Shown here piece by piece: positions 18,047 through 27,564 of a stretch of DNA of 64,000 nucleotides. Location of the stretch: the NCBI RefSeq assembly GCF_004322755.1, contig NZ_CP036401.1, positions 372,001 through 436,000 of the forward strand. Reading direction: 5' to 3'. A model generated the notes under the pieces. That model saw nothing but the letters and a program-made list of their open reading frames with translations, did no database searches and was not told the DNA's origin. The DNA is from Pseudoduganella albidiflava. Lineage in GTDB: Bacteria > Pseudomonadota > Gammaproteobacteria > Burkholderiales > Burkholderiaceae_D. Made by a program: the position numbers and the translations under genes. The number at the start of each line of letters is the position of its first letter. Positions within the stretch are counted from its first letter, which is position 1.

Positions 18047-18644
18047 CGTCCTCATCCTCGGCATCGGCGTCGGCATCCGCAGCCGCCTTGGCCGCGCCGC
18101 GCGTTTTCGCGTCCAGTTCCTTGAGCAGCTGGAAGATCTCGCGGTACGCCTTCGGCGGCTTGTTCTCGGCCTGTTCCTTGCGCGCATTGCGGATCAGCGC
18201 GCGCAGGTGCTGGGCATCCAGTTCCTGGTGCTCGGCCAGCAGGGTGGTCAGTGCCTGGTCGTCGGCCAGCAGCTTGTCGCGGCGGCGCTCCAGCGCATGC
18301 AGCGCGGCCGTATCGGCCTTCGACGCGCCTTTCCAGCCTTCGATGGTGCGCTGGATGATGGCCACTTCCTCTTCGGTCAGCGTGCGCATCTTCTTGCCGA
18401 CGAATTGCAGCTGGCGGCGGCGGCCCTCGTGATTCTTGATGTTCTGGCATTCCAGAATGGCATCCTTCACGTCCTCCGGCATCGGCACGCGCTTCACGCG
18501 GTCGCGCGGCTGTTCCACCAGTTCGAGGCCCAGGGCTTGCAGCGCGTCGGACTGGCGTTTCATTTCGGTCTTGGAGGGACGCTCGTATTTTTCCTGGAAC
18601 TCGGAGGAATCGAAGCCGACGGCCCCGCGGTTTGCATTTGGCAT
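18027..18644 (-). CDS. darP: ribosome biogenesis/dormancy-associated factor DarP (YjgA)
   Basis: 205 residues. The family signature is visible in SKTEMKRQSDALQALGLELV, then KDAILECQNIKNHEGRRRQL, QFVGKKMRTL and RALIRNARKEQAENKPPKAY. DarP (formerly YjgA) associates with 50S precursors and promotes peptidyl-transferase centre maturation. The C-terminal tail is very acidic (EDEDDDERDE), following an Ala/Asp repeat. It is divergent from pmbA with 91 bp between the starts, a pairing commonly conserved in proteobacteria, which fits both assignments. Confidence 0.92.
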   Translation of the reverse strand: MPNANRGAVGFDSSEFQEKYERPSKTEMKRQSDALQALGLELVEQPRDRVKRVPMPEDVKDAILECQNIKNHEGRRRQLQFVGKKMRTLTEEEVAIIQRTIEGWKGASKADTAALHALERRRDKLLADDQALTTLLAEHQELDAQHLRALIRNARKEQAENKPPKAYREIFQLLKELDAKTRGAAKAAADADADAEDEDDDERDE

Positions 18645-18735
18645 GATGAAAAACGCGCCACTTCAGGCGCGCCTGTAAAAACGGTAAACGGCTGCTATGA
18701 TAACTGTTTTAAAGATTAGCCGACCAAAACACCCT

Positions 18736-20088
18736 ATGAGCGAATCGCATTTCACCCACAGCCAGGACCAGTTGAAACAGATCGCGCGAGACGTATTGAG
18801 TTATGCGCGCGAGACCGGCGGCACCGATGCCGCCGTCGAGATCAGCGAAGGTAGCGGCCTGTCGGTGTCGGTTCGCAAGGGCAAGATCGAGACGATCGAG
18901 CAGAACAAGGACAAGGGCCTCGGCGTCACCGTCTTCGTCGGCCAGAAGCGCGGCAATGCATCGACGTCGGATTTTTCCACCGCATCGCTGCGCGCCACCG
19001 TCGAAGCGGCCTACAACATCGCCCGCTTCACGGCGGACGACGAAGCGGCCGGGCTGGCCGAGGAACACCTGCTCGAACGTGACCCGCGCGACCTGCAACT
19101 GTTCTACCCGTGGCCGATCAGCACCGAGGAAGCGGTGGTGCTGGCGCAGCGCGCCGAGGCCGCCGCATTCCAGGTCGACCCGCGCGTGACCAACAGCGAA
19201 GGCGCCGGCGTGCACGTGCAGCAGTCGCACTTCGTGTCGGCCAACTCGCGCGGCTTCATCGGCGGCTACCCGTATTCGCGGCACACCATCTCCGCCACGC
19301 CGATCGCCGGCAAGGGCGCCCACATGCAGCGCGACGACTGGTACAGCTCGGTGCGCGATCCGAAGAAGCTGGCCACGCCGGAAGCCATCGGCCGCTATGC
19401 CGCCGAGCGCGCGCTGGCGCGGCTGAACGCGCGCCAGATCACCACGCGCACCTGCCCGGTGCTGTTCGAGGCACCGCTGGCCGCCGGCCTGCTGGGTGCC
19501 TTCGTGCAAGCCACGTCGGGCGGCGCGCTGTACCGCAAGTCCACCTTCCTGCTCGATACGCTGGGCCAGCAGGTGTTCCCGGAACACGTGCAGGTCAGCG
19601 AAGATCCGCACGTGCCGGGCGGCATCGGTTCGGCGCCGTTCGATGAAGAGGGCGTGCGCACGCAATACCGCGATGTCGTCAAGGATGGCGTGCTGCAGGG
19701 CTATTTCCTGTCCACCTACACGGCCCGCAAGCTGGGCATGCAGACCACCGGCAACGCCGGCGGCTCGCACAACCTGTCGCTCACGTCGAACCTCACCCGG
19801 CCGGAAGACGACTTCGCCGGCATGCTGAAGAAAATGGGCACCGGCCTGCTGGTCACCGAACTGATGGGCCAGGGCACCAACTACGTGACGGGCGATTACT
19901 CGCGCGGCGCCTCCGGTTTCTGGGTCGAGAACGGCATCATCCAGTATCCGGTGGAGGAAATCACCATCGCCGGCAACATGAAGGAAATGTTCCGCCAGAT
20001 CGTCGGCATCGGCAACGACGTGCTGATCCGTGGCACCAAACAGACGGGTTCCATCCTGATCGAAAAGATGGTCGTCGCCGGCAACTGA
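18736..20088 (+). CDS. pmbA: TldE/PmbA metalloprotease subunit
   Basis: 450 residues from ATG 18736. It matches the PmbA/TldE family: EISEGSGLSVSVRKGKIET, GVTVFVGQKRGNASTSDFS, LGAFVQATSGGALYRKSTFL and the C-terminal YSRGASGFWVENGIIQYPVEE. TldE partners with TldD to form a heterodimeric protease that processes ribosomally made peptides and unfolded chains. TldE itself lacks the zinc motif, which fits here because no HEXXXH is seen. No tldD is in this window. No clear ribosome site precedes the chosen start; the alternative at 18697 would add 13 residues. Confidence 0.92.
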   Translation: MSESHFTHSQDQLKQIARDVLSYARETGGTDAAVEISEGSGLSVSVRKGKIETIEQNKDKGLGVTVFVGQKRGNASTSDFSTASLRATVEAAYNIARFTADDEAAGLAEEHLLERDPRDLQLFYPWPISTEEAVVLAQRAEAAAFQVDPRVTNSEGAGVHVQQSHFVSANSRGFIGGYPYSRHTISATPIAGKGAHMQRDDWYSSVRDPKKLATPEAIGRYAAERALARLNARQITTRTCPVLFEAPLAAGLLGAFVQATSGGALYRKSTFLLDTLGQQVFPEHVQVSEDPHVPGGIGSAPFDEEGVRTQYRDVVKDGVLQGYFLSTYTARKLGMQTTGNAGGSHNLSLTSNLTRPEDDFAGMLKKMGTGLLVTELMGQGTNYVTGDYSRGASGFWVENGIIQYPVEEITIAGNMKEMFRQIVGIGNDVLIRGTKQTGSILIEKMVVAGN

Positions 20089-20171
20089 ACAGTTGCCACG
20101 CCATCGGCGTTTCCCTACACTGTCCTGAGCAGTAACGTTTTTCCTACGCTATAAAAAACTCAGGAGACCGT

Positions 20172-21260
20172 ATGGAACGTCGACGCTTCATTGCGAAGGC
20201 TGCCGCGGGCGCAGGTGCGGGCATCATCGCCGCTCCCGCCCTGGCGCAGTCCCAGCCCACCATTTCCTGGCGCCTCGCCTCCAGCTTCCCCAAGTCGCTG
20301 GACACGATCTTCGGCGCTTCGGATACCTTCACCAAGCGCATTTCCCAGCTCACCAACGGCAAGTTCACCATCCGCTCGTTCGCGGCCGGAGAAATCGTGC
20401 CGGGCCTGCAGGTGCTCGATGCCGTGCAAGCCGGCACCGTGGAGTGCGGCCACAGCGCCTCGTACTACTACTTCGGCAAGGATTCCACGTTTTCCTTCGA
20501 TTGCGCGGTGCCGTTCGGCCTCACGTCGCGCCAGCACACCGCCTGGTATGACCAGGGCGGCGGCCGCGAACTGATGCGCGCGTTCTTCAAGGACTACAAC
20601 ATCATCAATTTCCTGGGCGGGAATTCCGGCACGCAGATGGGCGGCTGGTTCCGCAAGGAGATCAAGTCGGTGGCCGACCTGAAGGGCACCAAGATGCGCG
20701 TGGCCGGCTTTGCCGGCAAGGTGCTGGAACGGCTGGGCGTGGTGCCGCAGCAGCTGGCCGGCGGTGACATCTACCCGGCGCTCGAAAAAGGCACGATCGA
20801 TGCGGCCGAATGGGTCGGCCCGTACGACGATGAAAAGCTGGGCTTCTTCAAGGTGGCGCCGTTCTACTATGCGCCCGGCTGGTGGGAGCCGTCGGCCTCG
20901 TTCACGTTCTACGTGAACATCAAGGAATGGGAAAAACTGCCCAAGGAGTACCAGGCCGCCATCGAGGTGGCCAGCTACGAGGCGCACGTGTCGATGCAGG
21001 CCGAATACGACGTGAAGAACCCCACCGCGCTGGCCCGGCTGCTGAAGAACGGCGTCAAGCTGCGTACCTATCCGCGCGATGTGATGGATGCCTGTTTCAA
21101 GACTTCCACCGCCGTGATGGAAGAGGAAGCCTCGAAGAACGCCAAGTTCCGCAAGATCTACGACCCGTGGAAAAGATTCCGCCAGGACCAGAACCAGTGG
21201 GCCTCGGTGGCCGAGGCGCCGATCCAGAATTACCTGATCAATGCGGGGCGCGGAAAATAA
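20172..21260 (+). CDS. TRAP transporter solute-binding protein (DctP/TakP type), copy 1
   Basis: 362 residues with an N-terminal twin-arginine-like signal (MERRRFIAKAAAGAGAGI, cleavage after APALA). The mature DctP-family protein contains FAAGEIVPGLQVLDAVQAG, MRVAGFAGKVLERLGVVP (the conserved Arg that binds the carboxylate) and TIDAAEWVGPYDDEKLGF. The last pattern is typical of the TakP branch, which binds 2-oxo or 2-hydroxy acids with a cation. It has AGGAGA before the ATG and a strong terminator after the gene. No permease gene is adjacent; the only DctQM pair in the window is 39 kb away. A close paralogue lies at 31901-32986. Confidence 0.9.
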   Translation: MERRRFIAKAAAGAGAGIIAAPALAQSQPTISWRLASSFPKSLDTIFGASDTFTKRISQLTNGKFTIRSFAAGEIVPGLQVLDAVQAGTVECGHSASYYYFGKDSTFSFDCAVPFGLTSRQHTAWYDQGGGRELMRAFFKDYNIINFLGGNSGTQMGGWFRKEIKSVADLKGTKMRVAGFAGKVLERLGVVPQQLAGGDIYPALEKGTIDAAEWVGPYDDEKLGFFKVAPFYYAPGWWEPSASFTFYVNIKEWEKLPKEYQAAIEVASYEAHVSMQAEYDVKNPTALARLLKNGVKLRTYPRDVMDACFKTSTAVMEEEASKNAKFRKIYDPWKRFRQDQNQWASVAEAPIQNYLINAGRGK

Positions 21261-21299
21261 TATCCAGATAGAAAAATAAGATACTCCGAGGTTATATGA

Positions 21300-21336
21300 A
21301 GCCGGCGTGGTCGACCACCGCGCCGGCTTTTGTTTT
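21300..21336 (+). terminator. rho-independent terminator after the TRAP binding-protein gene
   Basis: Stem AGCCGGCG (21300-21307) pairs with CGCCGGCT (21321-21328), with a loop of 13 nt that can pair further, followed by TTTTGTTTT. It lies 40 nt after the stop at 21260, so the gene appears to be monocistronic. Confidence 0.85.
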
Positions 21337-21357
21337 GGCGCTGTGCGCGGTAATTAA

Positions 21358-22421
21358 GGGAACTTCCTGTCGGAATGATGATCTGATCTCCTGTTGAGCT
21401 ACTTCATGCATATCGGGAGGCGACATGGGCACGGTGGATATTCGAGTACTGATCGAAGCGTTGATGCAGCAACAGCTTTCAGGAGATCAGGTCGCATTGC
21501 TGCAGGGCTTTTTGGCCAACGTCGAACAGCCAGGCCAGTGTCTTCGCCTGATCGAGGAAGCCGCCGGAAGGCCGCCGTGTCCGCGTTGCGGGTGCCAGCG
21601 CTCTCACCGTTGTGGGCAGGCAAGTGGCTTGCAGCGCTATCGCTGCGTGGTGTGCCGGCGCAGCTTCAACGCCTTGACCGGCACGCCGCTTGCCCGTCTG
21701 CGCCTGCGCGACAAGTGGCTGCATTACCTGCAATGCCTGATCGAGTCGACCCCAGTGCGCTCGGCAGCCAAGCGCGTCCGGGTGGCCAAGTCGACCAGCT
21801 TTCGATGGCGCCACCGTTTCATCACCGCCTTACTTCGGACGCCTCGTCCGCAGCTATCAGGCATCGTCGAGGCTGACGAAACATATCACCTCGAATCACA
21901 GAAGGGCTCACGGCATTTGAACCGCCCGCCACGCAAACGCGGCGGCAAGGCCAGCCAGCGCGGCATCAGCAGCGAGTTGGACTGTATTCTCGTCGCCCGC
22001 GACCGCAACCGGCAAACCTGCGACTTCGTCACAGGCCGCGGCCCGGTCACCGCTGGCCAGTTGTTGAAACACCTTAAGCCCGTGCTGGCGCCCGATGTAC
22101 TGCTCATCAGCGATTCGGCCAAGGCGTACCAGGCATTTGCGAAGCACGCCGGCATCACACACGAGGCGATCAATCTGCGTGCCGGCATTCGGGCACGCGG
22201 CGCACTCCATATCCAGGGTGTCAACGGATGGCATGGCCGCTTCAAGACCTGGCTTCGGCGATTTAACGGTGTTGCCAGCCGCTACCTGGCCAATTACACC
22301 GGCTGGCAGCGTGTGCTTGATGCCGCCGAGCTGACAGCACCGAAGCAATGGTTGCGTGCTGCCGTGGCGCCCGCCTAGGGTCGTCGGCTCTTTGTCCCGC
22401 TCGGCCTGCAAAAAAGTTCCG
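21358..22421 (+). mobile_element. IS1595-family insertion (approximate ends)
   Basis: A single transposase gene is flanked by short inverted matches: GGAACTT at 21359-21365 and AAGTTCC at 22414-22420. I could not find an 8-bp target duplication next to these positions, so the ends are approximate and the element may have decayed ends or have recombined. It lies between the terminator of the TRAP gene and the upstream region of the TonB-dependent receptor. Confidence 0.55.
21425..22378 (+). CDS. IS1595-family transposase
   Basis: 317 residues. An N-terminal zinc ribbon is visible (CPRCGCQRSH, then RYRCVVCRRSF, at about residues 52-82), followed by a helix-turn-helix-like segment (SAAKRVRVAKSTSFRWRHRF). 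The ISXO2-like DDE catalytic domain comes next: IVEADETYHLESQKGSR gives the first Asp with its Glu neighbours, VLLISDSAKAYQAF gives the second acidic residue, and the closing part is NGWHGRFKTWLRRFNGVAS, which in this family provides the last catalytic position. Length and domain order are complete, so the gene appears intact. GGGAGG lies in front of the ATG. Confidence 0.88.
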   Translation: MGTVDIRVLIEALMQQQLSGDQVALLQGFLANVEQPGQCLRLIEEAAGRPPCPRCGCQRSHRCGQASGLQRYRCVVCRRSFNALTGTPLARLRLRDKWLHYLQCLIESTPVRSAAKRVRVAKSTSFRWRHRFITALLRTPRPQLSGIVEADETYHLESQKGSRHLNRPPRKRGGKASQRGISSELDCILVARDRNRQTCDFVTGRGPVTAGQLLKHLKPVLAPDVLLISDSAKAYQAFAKHAGITHEAINLRAGIRARGALHIQGVNGWHGRFKTWLRRFNGVASRYLANYTGWQRVLDAAELTAPKQWLRAAVAPA

Positions 22422-22858
22422 TGACAAACGGCAAGGCCAATTAACGCGAACAGCGCCTTTGTTTTGGCTCCGCTATATTCAAACGCTATAGGTTTTTGGC
22501 GGTTTGGAATACCTCCGCCGTTTTATACGACCAACTTGGATATGCGTATTTGGTTTTATACAACGGTGACCAACTGGCGGTCGATTGCGCAATGGTGCAC
22601 TGCAAAATACCGTCACTTCGATCACCTTGCTGAGCGATTCCGCAAAATGCTGCGCATTTCGCCGATTGATAACGGTTCCAGTTCCCCGCTATCCCGCCCG
22701 CCGGTGAATCGACGCCATTTTTATGCTGCGTTCGCAACTTTCTAATTCGATCAACTTGCTGAGTGATGGCCGGGTGGCCAATGTAACGCTGCAATAAGCC
22801 GCTTAAATATACCCACGTAATCAAGAGCAAGATTTCAATTAAAAAAGTGGAGTAGCGA
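22422..22858. other. AT-richer intergenic region upstream of the TonB-dependent receptor
   Basis: No convincing gene is present: a 93-codon open frame at 22464-22745 has no recognisable features. The region is clearly poorer in GC than its surroundings. It contains a nearly identical 22-nt direct repeat (TTCGATCANCTTGCTGAG core) at about 22618-22638 and 22746-22767, which could be regulatory sites or remnants of an insertion. The promoter of the receptor gene must lie here, but I cannot place it with confidence. Confidence 0.5.
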
Positions 22859-25800
22859 ATGCACAGTTTCACCAATAAGCCAATCCGGCTCAGCACGCTG
22901 AGCGCCGCCGTTTCGCTGGCGCTGGCGTCGATGGCGGCCAGCGCCCCGGCCCTGGCGCAGCAAGGCGCGACCGGCGCGGCCGCCGAGCCGATCCAGAAGG
23001 TGCAGGTGGTGGCCACCCGCGCCTCGCAGCAGTCGGGCATCGAGCGCAAGAAGAACGCCGCCACCGCAATGGATTCGATCGTCGCGGAAGACGTGGGGGC
23101 CTTCCCCGACCGGAACGTGGCCGAGGCGATTTCGCGCATCGCCGGCATCGCCGTGGAGCGCGGCGACTTTGGCGAAGGCACCAGCGTGGCCGTGCGCGGC
23201 AATTCGCCGGACGTCACCCGCGTGGAGATCGACGGCCAGGGCGTGCAGGCCGGCGGCGGCACCGACCTGAATGGCGGCGGCAGTGGCCGCGGCGTGGAAC
23301 TGCGCGAGATCTCGGCCGACCTGATCAAGAGCGTGGACATCGTCAAGGGTGCCACCGCCGACATGACGGAAGGCTCGCTGGGCGGCGGCGTCATCATCAA
23401 GACCCGCACCGGCCTGGACTTCAAGAAGCCGTTCTATTCGCTGCGCCTGGCCGGCTCGCAGAACTCGCTGAACAAGGACTGGACGCCCGACGGCAACCTG
23501 GTGCTGGCGAACCAGTTCCTGAACGGCCGCCTCGGCGTGGTGTTCAACGGTTCCGCTTCGCAGTTGCGCAACGAAGGGCACTCGGCGCAAGTGACCAGCA
23601 ACAACGCCGGCTATGCCCGCGCCATCGACTTCGACAACTCGCCGGAGAAGACGTTCGCATTCAACCCGTCTACCGTCGACCTCGACAACGCCAGCGCCAC
23701 CCAGCCATTCCTGCAGAGCCAATTGGCCGCAGGGAGCGGGTTCTTCAATGCCGCCACGCCGCTCGAACTGATCCAGCGCTCGGCGGCGGCACAGAGCAAG
23801 GCGGACTGCCATGCGGCCTTCCCCAACCTGACGCCGGCCGAGGTCAATTCGATCAAGGAAGGCAACACCCGCACCGGCGCGATCAACCAGCGCGGCAATG
23901 AACTGCTGACGTGCCTGAACCAGTGGAACGATTACACGCCCCTGCAGCTGCGCTATGTGCAGAAGCGGCAGATCGACAAGCGCCGTTCATTCGACCTGCG
24001 GCTGGACTTCAAGCTGACCGACGAACTGACCGTGTTCGGCAAGGGCAGCTACCAGCGCCGCCGCGTGGACGACAATTTCCTGACCTACGGCCTGGGCGGC
24101 ATGTCCGTCAATCCCACATCGACGGCCAGCCCTACCTACAGCGGCGCCGCCTATACCGAAGACAAGGCGGCCGGCACGCTCGTGCCGGTGGCCGGCTCCG
24201 GCTATTACAGCTACGCCACGCCGACCTGGCGCCGCGAGAACTTTCCATGGACGAACGCGGTGGTCAACGTCGATCCCCGCTCCGTCACGGTCGACGCCAA
24301 CCACCATGTGACCGGGTTCACGATCGCCGACGGCAACATGAGCACGGACCAGATCCACAACATCATGGAAACCAGCAGCCGCTACCTGCAGCTGGGCGGC
24401 ACCTTCCGCCGGGGCGGGCTGCTGGCCGAGTTCATGGCGGGCGATGCCAGGTCCGATTTCACCAAGGGCGACAAGCGCACCACCTTCACCTACAACTACG
24501 GGCCCGCGACGCTGTCGGTGCTGCCCAACGGCCTGTGGAGCTACGCTTTCCCGCAAGGCAACCCGTCCGCGGCCACGCCGGCGCAGTATGCCACCGTGCG
24601 CCCGGCGGCAGCGCCCCTGACCGAGGTGAAGGCGGCCGGCAATGTCTTCAATGGCGTGCCGGCCTATACGATCGACCAGCAGCCCTTGCAGTCGCAGGCA
24701 CCGCAGATCACCTTCACGCCGAAGATCAGCGACACCAGCGAACGCACCGCGAAGCTGGACCTGACCTACTCGCTGCCCAGCGAAGTGCCGTTCCTGACGC
24801 GCCTGAAGACCGGCTTCAATTTCCGCGATACTTCCGGCAACAGCTGGGGCGCGGGCGGTTACGAGGCACAGTCGGCGGTGGGTGACTACGGCAAGCCGGG
24901 TTACCAGCGCGCGATCCTGGTGCCGTCGGCGAACGTGCGCAGCACCTTCGTCGCCTGCCAGGACACGCCAGGCTCGCTGGGCGCGGGCGGCAAGCCGTGC
25001 CAGTACGGTTTCGTACCGAGCAATTCGTATGGCGCCGCGACGATCCAGTCCGGCCAGACCGTGCTGACGCCGGCGCAGTTCCAGGATGTCATCGCGCAAT
25101 CGATGCAGAAGGCCACCACCCAGTTCTTTGCCGGTGCCAAGGATCGCCCGGCCGAACTGATCAACGGCTGGACCGAGATCGACGTGGAGAAGGTATTCGG
25201 CATGGTCGGATCGCCGAACGTGAACTACAACTGCGTGAAGGAATGCGTGGGCACGGATGGCAAGGTGTACCAGCAACCGGTGAGCAAGTTCCGCGAGCGC
25301 ACCAAGTCCGGCTACATCATGACCGACTTCGCGCTCGACCACGTGCCGTTCTCCGAACGCCCGCTGCCGTTCGGCATGGAGCTCGACGGCAATGCCGGCG
25401 TTCGCGTCGTCAATACCCGGGTCGAAGGCACCGGCAACATGACCTTCACGTCGATCGTGCCGACGGCCAATTTCGATCCGCAGAACCCGAACGTCGCCGG
25501 CGGTACGGCTACCACCTCGATCACGCGCGCCACCACGATGGAGGCCAGCGACACCGACTACCTGCCGATCTGGAACCTGGCGCTGTGGGTGGTGCCGAAC
25601 CAGTGGGTGGTGCGCTGGCACCAGTCGAAGTCCGTGGCGCGCCCGGGCGTCAGTTCGCTGCTGCCATCGGGCACCTGCACGTTCGACGCGACGCGCGCGC
25701 TGGTGTCCGGCAGTGACGACTCGGACATGCGCTGCTCGGGCACGGTGGGCAATCCGGCGCTGCGGCCGCAGTCGAACCGCAACCAGAACCTGTCCGTGGA

Positions 25801-26557
25801 ATGGTATCCGAACATCGACTCGATGTTCTCCGTCACCGCGTTCCGCCAGAAGGGCAAGGTCGGCCCGGCGCAGGTGACCGGCGTCAGCGGCATGAAGGTG
25901 TTCCAGGGTTCCAACCTGGTCGATCCGCAAACCGGCACGGCGCTCGATGATGTGGACTTCAGCTACAACACGTGGGAAAACGGCGCCGCCACCACCCGCA
26001 AGGGCTACGAGTTCTCGTCCAAGACGGCGTTCACGTTCCTGCCCTGGCACTTCCGCTACTTCGGCCTGGACCTGAACTACACCAAGCTGCGCTCGGCCAC
26101 ATCGGCCGTCAACGTGGTGGACCTGATCACGGGCGATCCGCTGCCGCCGGCCCGCGAGTCGAAGTACTCGTACAACTGGTCGCTGTGGTATGACGACGGC
26201 AAGCTGTCGGCCCGCGTGGCGGTGCAGGCCGTCGCCGAGTACTTCACCTGCATCGCCGCCTGCGGCGCGAACTCGGTGAACAACTACCCGAGCGCCGGTG
26301 GTGGCAGCCGGATCGGCGTGCAGCCGTACAACCCCGGCTCGCCGAACTTCCGCGATGCCAACCGCTTCATCGACGCCAAGATCGCCTACCGCATCAACGA
26401 CTCGATCGAGATCTTCGCCGAGGGCCGCAACCTGGGCAAGGAAACCACCTCGAACAGCCAGGGCAAGTACGCCGCCTTCGCCGACGGCACGCCGAGCATC
26501 AACGACTACTCGTACCCGGGCCGGCGCCTGATGGTGGGTATCAACCTGCGCAATTGA
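22859..26557 (+). CDS. TonB-dependent receptor (Xanthomonas/Caulobacter type)
   Basis: 1232 residues. A signal peptide (about 1-35, ending SAPALAQQG) is followed by a plug domain: EDVGAFPDRNVAEAISRIAG, then VAVRGNSPDVTRVEIDGQGV, ELREISADLIKSVDIVKGA and GSLGGGVIIKTRTGLDF. A long 22-strand-type barrel ends with the expected aromatic-rich C-terminus (YPGRRLMVGINLRN). The plug motifs match the large TonB-Xanth-Caul family, many of which import plant-derived oligosaccharides or other bulky substrates; the substrate here is unknown. No partner hydrolase or regulator is adjacent. The outer membrane location is inferred from the family. A weak TGGAG precedes the ATG. Confidence 0.92.
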   Translation: MHSFTNKPIRLSTLSAAVSLALASMAASAPALAQQGATGAAAEPIQKVQVVATRASQQSGIERKKNAATAMDSIVAEDVGAFPDRNVAEAISRIAGIAVERGDFGEGTSVAVRGNSPDVTRVEIDGQGVQAGGGTDLNGGGSGRGVELREISADLIKSVDIVKGATADMTEGSLGGGVIIKTRTGLDFKKPFYSLRLAGSQNSLNKDWTPDGNLVLANQFLNGRLGVVFNGSASQLRNEGHSAQVTSNNAGYARAIDFDNSPEKTFAFNPSTVDLDNASATQPFLQSQLAAGSGFFNAATPLELIQRSAAAQSKADCHAAFPNLTPAEVNSIKEGNTRTGAINQRGNELLTCLNQWNDYTPLQLRYVQKRQIDKRRSFDLRLDFKLTDELTVFGKGSYQRRRVDDNFLTYGLGGMSVNPTSTASPTYSGAAYTEDKAAGTLVPVAGSGYYSYATPTWRRENFPWTNAVVNVDPRSVTVDANHHVTGFTIADGNMSTDQIHNIMETSSRYLQLGGTFRRGGLLAEFMAGDARSDFTKGDKRTTFTYNYGPATLSVLPNGLWSYAFPQGNPSAATPAQYATVRPAAAPLTEVKAAGNVFNGVPAYTIDQQPLQSQAPQITFTPKISDTSERTAKLDLTYSLPSEVPFLTRLKTGFNFRDTSGNSWGAGGYEAQSAVGDYGKPGYQRAILVPSANVRSTFVACQDTPGSLGAGGKPCQYGFVPSNSYGAATIQSGQTVLTPAQFQDVIAQSMQKATTQFFAGAKDRPAELINGWTEIDVEKVFGMVGSPNVNYNCVKECVGTDGKVYQQPVSKFRERTKSGYIMTDFALDHVPFSERPLPFGMELDGNAGVRVVNTRVEGTGNMTFTSIVPTANFDPQNPNVAGGTATTSITRATTMEASDTDYLPIWNLALWVVPNQWVVRWHQSKSVARPGVSSLLPSGTCTFDATRALVSGSDDSDMRCSGTVGNPALRPQSNRNQNLSVEWYPNIDSMFSVTAFRQKGKVGPAQVTGVSGMKVFQGSNLVDPQTGTALDDVDFSYNTWENGAATTRKGYEFSSKTAFTFLPWHFRYFGLDLNYTKLRSATSAVNVVDLITGDPLPPARESKYSYNWSLWYDDGKLSARVAVQAVAEYFTCIAACGANSVNNYPSAGGGSRIGVQPYNPGSPNFRDANRFIDAKIAYRINDSIEIFAEGRNLGKETTSNSQGKYAAFADGTPSINDYSYPGRRLMVGINLRN

Positions 26558-26570
26558 TGGGGGGAAATGT

Positions 26571-26711
26571 TGCAGTAGAAACGGTGGCTTGGCCGGGGTT
26601 TCGCGGAGCGCTCCCCGCCGGCCAAGCGGTGATGGCATGCATGCCATCGCTCCTTCCAGGCACCATTTTTCCGGAAATATTTCCAGGAAATTGGTGACTG
26701 TCACCGTTTTT
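26571..26711. repeat. palindromic repeat modules downstream of the receptor gene
   Basis: It contains GGAAATATTTCC (26673-26684) and GGTGACTGTCACCGTTTTT (26693-26711), both found again at other intergenic places in the window. It also contains GGGTTTCGCGGAGC, which is the reverse complement of part of the module at 55621-55675. The last module ends in a T-run and could act as a terminator for the receptor gene. Confidence 0.65.
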
Positions 26712-26778
26712 CGTGTCGCTCCAAGGCAATGGCTTCCGCTGACTGAACGACGAACACTTTCGATCACACCCGGCGCCG

Positions 26779-27564
26779 TCAATCGACGACGAACACCCTC
26801 GCGGCGCTATCCGATGCACGCACGAAGCGCACGATTGCATCGGTGGTGATGGTGTCGATCTGCCCCGCCATGCGGCGGTCGAACGGGTGGTCGTCGAACA
26901 TCACGTTGGCGCGGAACATCCGGCCGCCCAGCCGCGTGAACATCGGCACCTCGATCGTCAGCGGCGCAAAACCGGCGCCTTTCAGCCATTGCTGCGCCTC
27001 CGCCCGCGTTTCCACCTTGCCCGGCGGGGCGGTGGCCGCCGCGAGCGTCTCCAGTACCCACTGGTTGGAGTTCTGGTAGCGGGTCGAGAACGCATAGGCC
27101 AGCATGCTGTAGCGGGGCTCGTGCAGGCGGCGCGGCGTGCGCGTGCCGAGCAGTGCTACCAGCCGGGCCTGCACATCCGGCCCGGGGACCAGCACGTGCG
27201 TCGCGTGGCGGTGCAGGCCGATCAGCAGGAAATTGCCGATGCCTTCATGCCACAGGTCCGAGCCGGCCGTGCCGCAGTCGTTCAGCTCGTGCACGACGGT
27301 CCAGCGGCCTTCCGCATGATCGCGCACCGCGAAAGCCATGTGCGAGTACACCAGGCCATACTTGCTCAAGTCTTGCCCGGCGCGGGAAATCATGGCCACG
27401 GCCGCGCCGCTGTCGTCGAGCGCCTTCAGCGTGCGCTGTGCCAGCTTCATCGTCGTCGTCACTTCTTCCAGCGGCAGCGGGGCTTCCTCGCAACTGCGGC
27501 CCGCCAGCGCGAACGGTGCGGCCAGCAGCAGCGCGGCCGCCACCATCGGCACCAGCGCCTTCAT
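26779..27564 (-). CDS. DUF2145-family exported protein, copy A
   Basis: 261 residues with a signal peptide (1-21, ending LAGRS). It matches the DUF2145 family: SRAGQDLSKYGLVYSHMAFA, then RWTVVHELNDCGTAG, YQNSNQWVLETLAAA and GGRMFRANVMFDDHP. Two Cys (25 and 97) are kept in both copies and could form a disulfide. The start overlaps the stop of the upstream small exported gene by 4 nt (ATGA-type), implying translational coupling. A paralogue with the same arrangement lies at 28066-28860. The biochemical function is unknown; a periplasmic location is inferred from the signal peptide. The His of YSHM and the later polar QNSNQW hint at a permuted papain-like fold, which is speculative. Confidence 0.85.
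   Translation of the reverse strand: MKALVPMVAAALLLAAPFALAGRSCEEAPLPLEEVTTTMKLAQRTLKALDDSGAAVAMISRAGQDLSKYGLVYSHMAFAVRDHAEGRWTVVHELNDCGTAGSDLWHEGIGNFLLIGLHRHATHVLVPGPDVQARLVALLGTRTPRRLHEPRYSMLAYAFSTRYQNSNQWVLETLAAATAPPGKVETRAEAQQWLKGAGFAPLTIEVPMFTRLGGRMFRANVMFDDHPFDRRMAGQIDTITTDAIVRFVRASDSAARVFVVD

Noticed and set aside
21350..22429. 8-bp target duplication around the IS1595-type element
   Set aside because: The 8-mers next to the best inverted ends (GTAATTAA and TGACAAAC) do not match, so no duplication is claimed.
22464..22745. A 93-codon frame in the gap before the receptor
   Set aside because: No ribosome site, no recognisable features, atypical composition, and it spans direct repeats.
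23987..26782. A 931-codon minus-strand frame opposite the TonB-dependent receptor
   Set aside because: It is antisense to a well-supported receptor gene and shows no domain.
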